Below are positions 1 to 11,540 of a DNA stretch of 64,000 nucleotides, piece after piece. The number at the start of each line of letters is the position of its first letter. Position 1 is the stretch's first letter. Position numbers and translations under genes: made by a program. The stretch is taken from the NCBI RefSeq assembly GCF_000226115.1, contig NC_016459.1:2961501-3025500 (forward strand), read 5' to 3'. Below the pieces are notes generated by a model. It was not told where the DNA came from. It searched no databases and saw nothing but the letters and a program-made list of their open reading frames with translations. The stretch comes from Thermothielavioides terrestris NRRL 8126. Taxonomy: Eukaryota > Ascomycota > Sordariomycetes > Sordariales > Chaetomiaceae.

Positions 1-26
1 GAGCTGCTGACAGCGAGCCCATACAG

Positions 27-1604
27 CATGCGGCCCTGCTTGCGCGCTCCTTCTCGGCGACGGCGCGCCGCCGCGAGATCAACAAGGTGTACCCCTCCGC
101 CGCCGAAGCACTGAAGGATATGAAGCCGAACACGACGCTCCTCTGCGGCGGCTTCGGGCTCTGCGGCGTGCCGGACACGCTGATTGACGAGGTCCTCAAA
201 AAGCCCGAGATCACGGGGCTGACGGCCGTGTCCAACAATGCCGGCACCGACAACAGCGGCCTCGGCAAGCTGCTGCGCACCAAGCAGATCAAGAAGATGA
301 TCGCCTCGTACATTGGCGAGAATAAGACCTTCGAGACCATGTACCTAACCGGCCAGGTCGAGCTGGAGCTGACGCCCCAGGGGACGCTGGCCGAGCGCTG
401 CGCCGCCGGCGGCAAGGGCATTCCGGCCTTCTACACACCCGCTGCCTTCGGCACGGTCGTCCAGACCGGCGAGCTGCCGCTGCGGAACAAGCCCGACGGC
501 ACGCCAGACCAGTTCTCGTACCCCAAGGACGTCAAGGTGTTTAACGGCAAGAGCTACCTGCTGGAGCACGCGATCGTGGGCGACTACGCCTTCGTCAAGG
601 CGTACAAGGCCGACCGGCTGGGCAACTGCCAGTTCCGGCTGGCGGCCAACAACTTCAACGGCGCGATGGGCCGCAACGCCAAGATGACCATCGTCGAGGC
701 CGAGCACATCGTCGAGCCGGGCGAGATCCCGCCCGAGGCGGTCCACCTGCCGGGCATCTACGTCAAGCGCGTCATCCAGAGCACCGCGCCCAAGAACATC
801 GAGAAGTACACGTGGAGCGTGGACCCCAGCGAGAGCGCCGCCGAGGACCCCAAGGCGGCCGCCGCCCTCGGCACGGGCGACACCAAGGCCAAGCGCGAGC
901 GCATCGTCAGGCGCGCGGCCAAGGAATTCAAGAACGGCATGTACGCCAACCTGGGCATCGGCATGCCCATGCTCGCGCCGGGCTTCGTTGGCGACGACGT
1001 CGAGGTGATGCTGCAGAGCGAGAACGGCATCCTCGGGCTGGGGCCGTACCCGCGCAAGGGCGAGGAGGACGCCGACCTGATCAACGCGGGCAAGGAGACG
1101 GTGACGCTCAAGCCGGGCGCGTCCGTGTTCGGGTCCGAGGAGAGCTTCGGCATGATCCGCAGCGGCCGCATCAACCTGACCATCCTCGGCGCCATGCAGG
1201 TCAGCGCCACCGGCGACCTGGCCAACTGGATGCTGCCGGGCAAGGTCAAGGGCTTCGGCGGCGCCATGGACCTGGTCAGCAACCCCAGCGCCACCAAGGT
1301 GGTCGTCACCATGGAGCACACGGACAAGAAGGGCAACCCCAAGATTGTCAAGCAGTGCGCTTTCCCGCTGACGGGCAAGGCGTGCGTGTCGAGGATCATC
1401 ACTGAGCTGGTGAGTTTTCTTCTGTTGCCTATGTGTCTTTTGTGAGATGATACTGACGGAGGCGGCGAACAGGGTGTCTTTGATGTCGACTTCGCCCACG
1501 GGCTGACGCTGATTGAGATTGCCGACGGTGTGACTGTGGAGGAGATCAAGGCCAAGACTGAGGCACCGTTCCGTGTCGCCGACGACTTGAAGCCAATGCT
1601 TTGA
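27..1604 (+). CDS. OXCT1: Succinyl-CoA:3-ketoacid CoA-transferase, mitochondrial (5' partial)
   Basis: Transfers CoA from succinyl-CoA to acetoacetate in the mitochondrial matrix. The window opens inside an intron: a branch-like CTGAC at 5-9 precedes the acceptor CATACAG ending at 26, so the coding part visible here starts at 27 and the start codon lies outside the window. The first codons ([16 protein letters not shown]) look like the end of a mitochondrial presequence. An intron at 1410-1472 (GTGAGT..CAG, phase 0) separates a 461-codon exon from a 43-codon last exon ending LKPML. The fused alpha and beta CoA-transferase halves are both present. The family's catalytic glutamate lies in the motif [11 protein letters not shown], and the glycine-rich [13 protein letters not shown] is at the N-terminus. 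The visible protein is 504 aa, close to the usual length. A diverged paralogue lies at 60984-63111. Family assignment is firm; which SCOT paralogue is the main enzyme is not visible. Confidence 0.95.
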
Positions 1605-1912
1605 TAAAGTCTACAAAGTATTTTTGATGCCAGAGGGCGAAACATCGGGAGATGGCTGGGGTTAATTCCAAAACAATGTACATAGGATATATATCTTGGG
1701 CAACGGTTTATGCTGCGAATACCACGACGCCGGTTTGATTATGTTATATAAGTCTTCCAGCCAACTCCCTCCCTTTCGCAGAAGAGCTCGTATTTTCTTC
1801 CCTTCATGTGACCGAGTCTGCAAAGGCTAAGCAACGTAGTATCTTGCACCTTGCTATGCTACGGAATATACGTGGCCCAATGAATTTATAACATTCAGAG
1901 GAGTGACCCCCC

Positions 1913-2683
1913 TCAAGCGGAAGACACGGGCCCGAGCACGCTCTCAGCCAGCGAGACGCTCGTGCCCGTGTTGTCGGGCTCGACCGCAACCGACTTGACC
2001 TTGCCCTGCTCGACGACAATGGCGTAGCGCTTGGACCGGTCGCCGCCAAAGATGGCCGACCCGTCGAAGGCCATGTCCAGCATCTTGGTGAACTTGCCCG
2101 TGGGATCGGCAAAGAAGCGGATCTGCAACCGGGGCGTAAGCAAACACTGCCATCCATCCGACATATGTGCAAAAGGCGTTCTCTGGGTGAGGCAAAGTTG
2201 TTAAGAGGAATAAGAGCTGGGAGAAAACTTACCCCCAGCGTCCCAGCCGGATCGAGCGTCTGACCCCACGCCTTCATGCTAAACGCCCAGCCTTCGTCAG
2301 CATTATTCCACTCAACCCAAAGAAAAGAAAAGAAAGGCAACCCCATCACTCAACCCCAGAGACAGGCAAACAGCCAGACAACAACACAGACAGCTACCCA
2401 GGTAGGCAAACTCACACAAAGACATCATTCACCGACACCACCCCGACCAGGTCGAACTCGCGCGTGCGCGGGTGCCGCGCGTAGCCGGGGACGTGGGTGG
2501 CCGAGCACGCGGGCGAGAAGGCGGCCGGCACGCCGATCAGCAGCATCCTGTTGACCCGGGCCGCCTCCGCGGCCAGGTTGACCCGCTGGCCGGGGGTGTT
2601 CTCCATCAGCGCGTCCGTGTCCGGCAGCGGGTCGCCCGGCCGGATCAGGGCGCGCGGGCTGGCGTGGAAGGAGCGGGATTTGC

Positions 2684-2714
<31 letters not shown>

Positions 2715-2843
2715 GGATGGGGAGAAGAAAGAAAGAGCAGGGCGCGGAAGCAGCAGGGCGCTCGGTGTCCCGGCTGGCGCTGCCCTGCCGCTGCTCCTGC
2801 TGGCGGCCTGGGTGAGGGCGCGGAGGGCGGAGGGACGGAACAT
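1913..2843 (-). CDS. Mitochondrial peroxiredoxin, Prx5/AhpE-like (PMP20 family)
   Basis: Thiol peroxidase that reduces H2O2 and alkyl hydroperoxides. Three exons read on the minus strand: 2843-2416, 2278-2233 and 2122-1913, joined by GT-AG introns, giving 227 aa. Residues 1-65 are Arg/Ser/Ala-rich without acidic residues and look like a mitochondrial presequence. They include a run of 11-12 serines encoded by an AGG/CCT microsatellite (about 2689-2720). The peroxidatic cysteine is Cys113 in GVPAAFSPACSATHVPGY, where most Prx5 proteins have TPxCS, so Thr is replaced by Ser. The last exon holds the conserved IRFFADPTGKFTK block. The gene is convergent with the CoA-transferase gene, about 310 bp between stops. 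A telomere-like motif sits about 220 bp upstream. The family is clear; the mitochondrial location is inferred from the N-terminus only. Confidence 0.9.
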
Positions 2844-3526
2844 TTTTTGGTGAGGCGGGAGGGAGATACGAGAGTTTAGTTGAGGTGGTGGTGCGTATGT
2901 GTGTATGTGTGTGTGTGTTGGGAGTGGAAATTTGATTGGCGGTGGAAAGTGGATGTTGCGGGATGAGGCTCAATCTTGACCTTACTTTGGCACAAGATCT
3001 CGGTTGCTCGTCGGCGATAAGTGAGCATTTGGCGTTGACCAGGTGACATCATGTTGGTATGTTAGGGTTAGGGTTGGCTACCTGCCTCTCTTCCGAGGCC
3101 TCCACTCCAGTCTTGAGGACCACATCCAAACTACCGAACCTCCCACTGTAGGTCCATGACTACTTCAAACCTCCAGCGGAAAATGGCAACACACCTTCTT
3201 CGCTTACTCTATGTCCGGCTGACGCACTCAGTCGCAAATGTTTCGTCTATCAAAGGTAGCTAGTTGTCGGTAGGTACTGCGGAAATGTGCAGTTCTGGTT
3301 CCAACCCACCAAGCCGGAGTTCGCCTGCGAAGGTAACGGATACTCATCTCGACCCTCAACTCGGTTGCGCAATTATGCGCCTACCTGCCTGGTAGGCTTT
3401 GAAGATCTTCCATTATGACCTGAGTCACCGACAACCTGAACTTTTTGGATGTAATTCACAACGATCAACTGACGGTGCGGTTACGGATCATCATTCGTGG
3501 TTGAGCGACATGGTAACTTATTCAGG
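2844..3526. other. Intergenic region upstream of the peroxiredoxin gene
   Basis: No gene was recognised. It holds a GT-rich microsatellite (about 2889-2920) and the telobox-like motif at 3061-3077. Short open frames here carry no recognisable domain. Confidence 0.5.
3061..3077 (-). promoter_or_regulatory. Telobox-like motif upstream of the peroxiredoxin gene
   Basis: The plus strand reads GTTAGGGTTAGGGTTGG; in the orientation of the peroxiredoxin gene this is AACCCTAACCCTAAC, about 220 bp before its start codon. Similar sequences lie upstream of the DUF167 and TPR-SET genes. Binding by a Tbf1/Reb1-type Myb factor is an inference. Confidence 0.4.
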
Positions 3527-4640
3527 ATGGTGGAGGTGGCGAACAACCAGGACAGAGCTCTTAACGCGACCCGGGTAGCAGCATTAGTTCGACAGAGGGA
3601 TGCTGCCCTCCACCGGGGGGATGCTGCCGTCCGCAAGATGGCTGCTGCCGTCCGCAAGATGGCTGCTGCCGTCCGCCAGAGGGATGCTGTCGTCAAGGAA
3701 AGCAACGCCGTCATCCAGGAGCGTGACGCTCTCCGGAAGGCCGTCGCTACTCGAAGAAAAACTACAACAGCTCGATGCGTCCCAACAGTGGCTCAAGGAG
3801 GACCACCAGAGGCGGGTTGAAGAGGTCGATCGCGTTTTCCATGAAGCCGAAGCTCTGCATAAGAGTGACGAACTCAAGATCAAGAATCTGGGCAATCAGT
3901 TGGCCATGACAAAGACCACAACCCTCGCTCTGGAAAAGCAGCTCCATGATCCTCAGCAGCAAGTCACGGACCAGGCTGCGGAGATCGCTGATCTTCGACA
4001 AGCTCAGCAACTAGGTACTTGAGTAGGAGAATTTGGACCTCGAGGGACATGCTGCAACGCTTTCTGCTGAGCTCCGCCTCGCGAGGCAGGCCCTCCGCGA
4101 GGCAGAACAACTGGCAGCCATCTTCTTGTCCATTGTCCTTCATCTTCGTGCCGTGCTCTGGTTCATCGCCGAGGTAGCCCGGTTGGTTTGCGCCAGCGCC
4201 AACCCCCAGGTTCACGCACTCCGCGCGGCGCTGGCTCAGCGCACCCGCCAGATGGAGCAGCGCCGGCAGGAGAGAGACCAAGCCGCCGTCGAGGTCATCG
4301 AGCTGCTTGAGCAACGCGCCGACGCGCGGGGAGCGAGGAACATCCTTGCATGGCAGCTTCAGGAGGCCCGGGGAAGGTATCACGATCTCGATGCCCTCTT
4401 CCTCTCGGTCTTGGATCGAGCCGAACACGAGAACAGCAGCAGCCTGCCGCCGACTCCCCCCTCCAGCGATGGCCCCAGCATCAGCACGGTGGCCAGCCCA
4501 AGCGATCCCTTTGCGTCTCAGGGAACCACACTGCACTCAGGCGCGTCACACGACAGACCGCTGAAGGTACGGAAACGGGGAGGTAGGAAAGGTGCTCGAC
4601 GACCCAAGGTATGGCGAAAGAAGCATGCTCGTAGAGACGT
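3527..4640 (+). pseudogene. Degenerate coiled-coil protein gene with frameshifts
   Basis: Not assigned to a family. Three consecutive reading frames each encode heptad-like, Gln/Glu/Arg/Ala-rich coiled coil. Frame one starts at ATG 3527 and contains 7-residue repeats (AAVRKMA, AAVRKMA, AAVRQRD) encoded by a 21-bp tandem repeat at about 3620-3690. Near 3757 the coiled coil continues in another frame (LLEEKLQQLDASQQW...) until TGA 4020-4022, then resumes from about 4027 in a third frame (ENLDLEGHAATLS...) and runs to 4644. No plausible intron explains either switch, so two indels are the simplest reading. The third frame ends in a basic tail, and a GTAAGT donor at 4641 with an acceptor at 4713 could extend it. 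It may instead be a live gene with sequence errors or an unusual structure. Confidence 0.4.
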
Positions 4641-4644
4641 GTAA

Positions 4645-5354
4645 GTGCCGTTCCCTTTTACCTTTTGGCAACAGCACATGACTCCGTAGATTGTGATTCT
4701 CATTTCGAGCAGGTTTCTGGACATCCCGGCTCGACAGGGTGTGGACGGTGGCCATCCCTTCCTTCTCTCGTTCTCTCCCTTTTTGATGAAAAAAGAAAAA
4801 ATAAAAGAAAATCAAAATCCTTGCCCTTCCGCCTTTTCCTTTCGTCAGTAACGAGTCATGACCTAGCTCCCTGTTGGACAAGTTTGCAGGAAGGTCCTTT
4901 CGGCACGTCATTACTAACAGAATTCTGACTGTAACAGCGGTGGTGGTAAGAACGGGAGTTGTTTGAGACTGTAGTTTTCAGGCGGAGGCAGGGAGTATGA
5001 CTGGTAGCACCTCACGTATGACATATCTGTAACTAAAAGTCGCTTTGATGCTGAAAATGCGCATCTAATGAATCCGTGTGCGTCTCAAATCCTAGTCCGG
5101 TCTCTACATCAACGTTGCGCTCAATGGGCTTGAGGTCACCGAACAGTGGATTCGAATGGAGTCTCCTCAAATTGTCAACAAGATCGCTTGCTTTCTTGGC
5201 GGTTCGACTGTTTGTCCCACCTAAAGCTGAATGTCAAACACCGACCCTAACCCTCACTTGCCCACTTGGGGGATAGTGAGCCGCAACGCAACTGACCAAA
5301 GATGAATGCACCCATTCTGCTACCAACTTGCTGAGCTCGCACAGCAGCCTCACA
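4645..5354. other. Intergenic, no gene seen
   Basis: Contains an A-rich stretch near 4789-4820 and, close to the next gene, a CCCTAACCCT motif. The short open frames look like chance. Confidence 0.5.
5244..5256 (+). promoter_or_regulatory. Telobox-like motif upstream of the DUF167 gene
   Basis: ACCCTAACCCTCA lies about 100 bp before ATG 5355, in the same orientation relative to its gene as the motifs at 3061 and 33971. Its role is inferred only. Confidence 0.35.
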
Positions 5355-5780
5355 ATGTCCGCACGCGCTCTCTGGTACGCAACAGCGACCAAGCGATCCG
5401 CCCAAAACACTCTCTACCTGCAATGCACCGTCAAGCCAGGCGTGAATAAGAACCGCGAGGGCATCACCTCGGTCGACGACGAGGCGGTCGAGATCTGCGT
5501 CGCCGCTCAGGCGCGTGAGGGGGAAGCAAACAAGGCGGTCATCAAAGTCTTAAGCGACGTATGTATCTTCCTAGCGAGCAATCCTGCTCTTTGCTCTGTG
5601 CCTAATTTTATGCCTGTGCGCCAGGTCCTCGACCTGCCCAAGTCGGCGTTGCAGATCACACAAGGCCTCAAATCTAGGACTAAGACCGTTGCCGCAGTCG
5701 GGTCTTGGGTCAACTCTGGCGAAGAGGAGTGTCTCAGGCGGGCGAGGGAGTATCTAGACAAGGCCGTGAACACGTCTTGA
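5355..5780 (+). CDS. DUF167 (YggU/UPF0235) family protein
   Basis: Small conserved protein of unknown biochemical role, found from bacteria to eukaryotes. The ATG at 5355 (MSARALWYATATK) is the first methionine; the frame upstream has only a TTG. A 66-bp in-frame intron at 5559-5624 (GTATGT..CCAG) has no stop codon, but removing it restores the family core AREGEANKAVIKVLSD joined to VLDLPKSALQITQG, which matches the DUF167 pattern of ANKAL..LL followed by V.K..V.I..G..SR.K. The spliced protein is 119 aa, the usual size for the family. Intron retention would insert 22 residues without breaking the frame. Confidence 0.85.
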   Translation: MSARALWYATATKRSAQNTLYLQCTVKPGVNKNREGITSVDDEAVEICVAAQAREGEANKAVIKVLSDVCIFLASNPALCSVPNFMPVRQVLDLPKSALQITQGLKSRTKTVAAVGSWVNSGEEECLRRAREYLDKAVNTS

Positions 5781-6027
5781 CCCAGTAGCCCGTAACCCAG
5801 CCCAGCTTCCCATGTGATTTTTTGTGGCACGCCGGTATGGTCTTACCGTCACCTATTCTTCGGCGACATCCAATCGAGACCTTGCCAACGTCGCCCACTG
5901 CATCCAGCCCCGCTGCTGTACCGCGGCAGAACGTCGTCCTGCCACAGGGACATTTTGAGGAGCTGGATGGCCCCCGCTTTCGCAGAACGCCAACCTCCCA
6001 ACTCTGCTTTTCTCTTCACACTCCACT

Positions 6028-6863
6028 TCATCTAATACCACGCCCCCGGGGTCGCGCAATCCCGCTAGGCCGCGTCCCTCGGGTACCTCCTCTGCCTCCT
6101 CCTGCCGCTCCTCTGCCAGCTGTCGCGCCCCTTGTGGACCCGGACCCGGACGGCGCCGGGACCCGCGACTGACGGTTTGAACCGGGTGCCTGGTACTTTA
6201 AGGCCGGCTTAGAAGATGTCGGGGGGTTTTCGACAAACGAGGTATCCGTGGTCCTAAATGGGGTCAGTTTTGACACACTGTCCGAGCTCGCATCATGCAT
6301 CTCACATGAACGTGGTCTCGGTATCGACATCGCCGGCCGTCCTCTCGGCGAGCCTCGAGGTATCTGAGAGGGCGTTAGCCACCAATCTCGCGGCTTGTGG
6401 ATCCGTACCACCTACTCTGCTGCTCCTCCTCCCTCAGCTTCATCCGTCTGAAAGACTCCGTCATCGGACCCTGCCGCACGCACGAGCGAACCAAATTAGC
6501 TCCAGCGCAACTGATCCTCCAGACCTAGTGAAACCATACCTCCGGGAAATCGACACAGAACGCATTCATATTCAGGCCGTACAGGAAGCTCGCGAAGCTC
6601 TCGCTGAAGCGCGCCAGGCTCTCGTGCATCAGCTGGAAGTGCATCATGTTGGCCTCCAGGTCGGCCACGGCGTCGGACAGCTCGGCGAAGGCCGGCTCGA
6701 ACGCGTTGAGCGGGAACGACGCCGAGTCGCCTTGCACGCTGCTGCGGGCCGACTCGCGGAACGAGGAGCGGGAGGAGGGCCGGAGGGGCGTAGTCGGCCG
6801 GGACCGCGAGGTCGAGCGCGCGCGCCGCTGCGGGTTGGGTGGTTGCTGACCGTCATGGGCCAT
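6028..6863 (-). CDS. DAM1: DASH complex subunit Dam1
   Basis: Outer-kinetochore subunit of the DASH/Dam1 ring that couples chromosomes to microtubules, known only in fungi. Four exons on the minus strand: 6863-6540, 6470-6416, 6363-6306 and 6253-6028, total 220 aa. The Dam1 core in exon 1 reads FAELSDAVADLEANMMHF, then ESFASFLYGLNMNAFCVDFPE; exon 2 continues GPMTESFRRMK. The exon 2/3 junction uses donor GTAGGT and a CTAAC branch 10 nt before the acceptor. The exon 3/4 junction rebuilds DTETTFMTTDTSFVENPP, a fungal Dam1 signature. The C-terminus is Gly/Arg-rich, as in other filamentous fungi. The N-terminus is Ser/Arg/Pro-rich and likely phosphorylated. The gene is divergent from the Sec14-like gene. 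Confidence 0.9.
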
Positions 6864-8131
6864 ATCTTCTCTGGAATGGGAGCTAGGTGTCGTCGTCTTT
6901 TGTGATCGTCGGCCGCGATGGTGCGCGCGTGATGTTTGTTTGCTTCATTCCTGAATCGTTCAGGTCTTGGCGGCTGCCCCGCAAATTGACCACGAGCAGA
7001 TCCCACCCACACACGACGTGCTAACTCAGCGAGTTAGCGCCCGCCAAGGCGTCAGTGCAGTGGGCCCATCTCGAAGCTGACCTTGCGTTCGGAGCACCCG
7101 GAAGAAGCTTCAGACGAAAGAATTTCACACCGCTGCGGGCTCGACCGGGGAGACCAGCTGGAAATAACGTTCACGTTAAACGATATCCCAGACAGCCCCA
7201 AGTCAGGCTTCCCACCTTGGCTAAACTCGCTGCTGTTCCTGCAGATTTTTCCCTCCCAGGGCTCGCTTTCGTTCGCATGGCCCGGGCGATCAGCATGTGC
7301 TGCCCCGCTAACAACCGATCCATGCCTGGAGTTTAGCAAGGGCCTCTTCCGCTCTGTCTTCGCAACCCTTCCTGCTGGCGGCCTCCCGAGTTTAAGTTTC
7401 CTGCATCAAATAATCCACTACTCCGTACATACCTCCAATTGGCAAAACGAGACGGAGGCGGCGGCGCAATTCGAGTCCAGCTAGTTTCTTCCCTCTCCAC
7501 GACAGTTCAAACCCATGTATGTGAATCCTTCTGTGGTCTCGTGCGCCAGCTGCTCGTGCCTCTGGGTCTGCGCTTCCTGCGCCGGGTTTCCTTTTTTTGC
7601 ACCTCACACCGTAGGGACTACACGGTTCACTGACGCGGCATGCCCGGGATAGCCTGACGAGCTGTTGGCGCCCTGCGACCAGTACCGGGTATCTACCGGG
7701 CTTGGTTGGGTATACACAGCCGTCGCCTTTTGCTCTGCAAGCGCCTTGGATTTCGTCTCATGCGCCCGTCACTGCAGCTCTCATCCCAGTTCACTCATTC
7801 TCCCTTCTCGACGACTACTACCCTCCAGGGCGCTCATCGTTGCCTCACCCAGCCATCTCGTGCCGTTCGACTTTCACCTACTTGTATTGCCCCAACATCC
7901 CTGTCGCTGCGGCTCCCTCAAAAACCTGAACCTGTCCGACAACAGCAACTCAACCATTTCACTGATCGCGCCAGATTCAGAGGTTATCCCTACGGCAAAC
8001 CTTTGGTCGCGTCTGCCCACGGACTTTTTGCCGTCTTCGCTGCCGCTCTCGTGTTATCCACCTATCTTGCACTACGCCCACAGGACATTAGATCGCAGGA
8101 TACTCCGGATTTGACCGCATTCGTCGAAGAC
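6864..8131. other. Divergent intergenic region DAM1/CSR1
   Basis: Serves as the upstream region of both DAM1 (minus) and the Sec14-like gene (plus). From 7706 to 8131 the frame of the Sec14-like gene stays open and includes an ATG at 7760 and a hydrophobic stretch (GLFAVFAAALVLSTYLAL, about 8015-8070). This could be 5' UTR or an N-terminal extension. Nothing else was recognised. Confidence 0.45.
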
Positions 8132-9758
<1,627 letters not shown>

Positions 9759-9971
9759 GCGGGACGGTGTTGGCGCCAAACAGAAATTCCGCGTACCCAT
9801 CAGCCTGTTCAACACGGTCGGATTCCGGGGCTTGGATGAGTACTGTCGTTCCTCTCCTCTTCTCCTGAGAAATACACCCGCAGCATCCTCAACGGGCCTG
9901 TACGTACATGTACATACATACATACGGAGGCAGCCCGAAACGTAATCCTTCCCCTTTGGGGACGCTCACAT

Positions 9972-10926
9972 TCACATCTTAGACTTGATCTCCTCAAACA
10001 GCGCCTTGAGCTGGTCCATATCCGTCTTCTGCTGCGGCCAGCTGATGCCGAGTCCTTCCGTCGCGTTGGGCTTGGGGATCTGTTGCACGCGTTGCGTTAG
10101 CCATCCCCTTCACCTCGTCTTCCCCCTCTCCCTCCCCCTTGTCCACCATTTCCGTCATCTTATCCGAGCCAAGGGGGGCAACCTACCATATGGAAATGAA
10201 CCTGTATTTTGTCCCAATATCAGACAGCGAATCATTAGCCATGCCAGATCAAACCATGCCGAACACCAAGGCCAGAGATCCGAGGCCCGAATGAAACACT
10301 CACATGCCCAACCTCCTGGTGCGCCCCGCGCCCGTTGTTCTGCAGGATGTTGTACTCCTGCGCGCCCGTCGCTAGGACGAGCTTCTTAGCGACCGGCTGG
10401 TACATTTGCATATGCGAGTCAGCCTTCCGTCTCCTTTGTCCATGGGTTTTCGCTTGGTTCACAAGCTAGCTTCAATGGGGGCGGGCTGGGTAATTTTGTT
10501 GTTTTTCTCTCGTACCAGGATCTCGGTCAGATGGTCGTCAGGAATGTCGGTCAGCTTCTCGCCGTGCACTTTGGGGATCACGAGCTGTGTGGATGGATCG
10601 GTTCGGTCAGCGTGGGTGTTCAAGGCGAAGCTAGCGCTGTCGGGTTGAGACTGATGGGGGAGGAGAGCCAGGGACGTGTCGGGGAGAGCGTACGGCGTGT
10701 CCTCTGCTGAGGGGGTTGATGTCAAGGAAGGCCAGCGTCTTGTCGCTTTCGAAGAGCTTGAAGCAGGGGATGTCGCCTGGTGGTATGGGGTGGGTGTTAG
10801 CAATGCGAGGGAGCTTGCGCGGAGCCTCGGACAAGTTGGGGGAGCTCGGGTTGGGCTGGGGATTGAGTGGATCGACTTGCCCTTGATGATCTTGCAGAAG
10901 ATGCAGGAGGCCATCTTGCTCGCCAT
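9972..10926 (-). CDS. HNT1: HIT family protein, HINT-type (Hnt1-like) nucleotide hydrolase
   Basis: Adenosine phosphoramidase of the histidine-triad superfamily. Six exons on the minus strand: 10926-10881, 10776-10694, 10584-10516, 10396-10304, 10201-10187 and 10079-9972, giving 137 aa. Exons read MASKMASCIFCKIIK, then GDIPCFKLFESDKTLAFLDI, LVIPKVHGEKLTDIP, an NNGRGAHQEVGH segment, VHFHM and IPKPNATEGLGISW. The triad H-V-H-F-H spans the exon 4/5 junction: the first histidine is the last codon of exon 4, and the second and third lie in the 15-nt exon 5. Intron 1 begins with GC (AAGG/GCAAGT), the usual context of GC-AG introns, and is the only choice that keeps the frame into GDIPCFK. Length and all family blocks are normal. 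Confidence 0.92.
10187..10201 (-). other. HNT1: 15-nt microexon encoding the HIT triad core
   Basis: Flanked by acceptor AATACAG and donor GTAGGT on the minus strand, this exon encodes only VHFHM, with two of the three triad histidines. Both flanking introns are phase 0, so skipping it would keep the frame but remove the active site. Confidence 0.85.
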
Positions 10927-11540
10927 TGGGTTGGTACGTTTGCAGGGCGCGTGGTTCGTTGCGGAAGAAGTGAGTTGGGGAAGGTCGGCTGGCGTCGCTG
11001 GGTGTTAAACGTTACAGTTGAGCTCCGTTGCGCCGGGGGTGCGTCCATTCATTCAGGGCATGGAGCGGGGTAACAGCCGCTGCTAGGGTGCCATGTATGT
11101 ACTTTACTTTACTGTACTGTGCTGTATTTACGGATTCCAGGCTTGGGATGGGTCAAAGAACAGTACTCCGTACTCTGTTGCGCATATATACAACATGGTG
11201 AGCAGTTACGCTCTCGGGTTCCTAATAAGAACCTCACTTCTGTCTTCTGTAGCTTTGCACTACCGGGCCGCGCTCAAAATCGAAGAGCACAGTCAGCATG
11301 GCTGGTTGAACGCCGCGATCTGCGGCAACGCAGCCGCTGCCGCGACCCCGCCAACAGGCCTGCCGCGCTACCCCGCCATGCTGTCGGCGGCACCAGGCTG
11401 ATGTCACTGCCTGATCCCCGTCGCAAACCAACTCGCGCTCAACAACACCGTTACCCTACCGACCGGAATACAAGCATCTGCGCTCCGAGGGACTTCACCG
11501 ATCGAGTCGCGCATACACGGTACCTCTCCCGAACTGCACC
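10927..11540. other. Divergent intergenic region HNT1/MOG1
   Basis: Upstream region of both genes. A repetitive TACTTTACTTTACTGTACTGTG run lies around 11099-11125. No gene was recognised. Confidence 0.5.

Noticed and set aside
345..1645. Long minus-strand frames opposite the first CoA-transferase
   Set aside because: Shadows of a well-conserved plus-strand gene; Leu/Arg/Asp composition without motifs.
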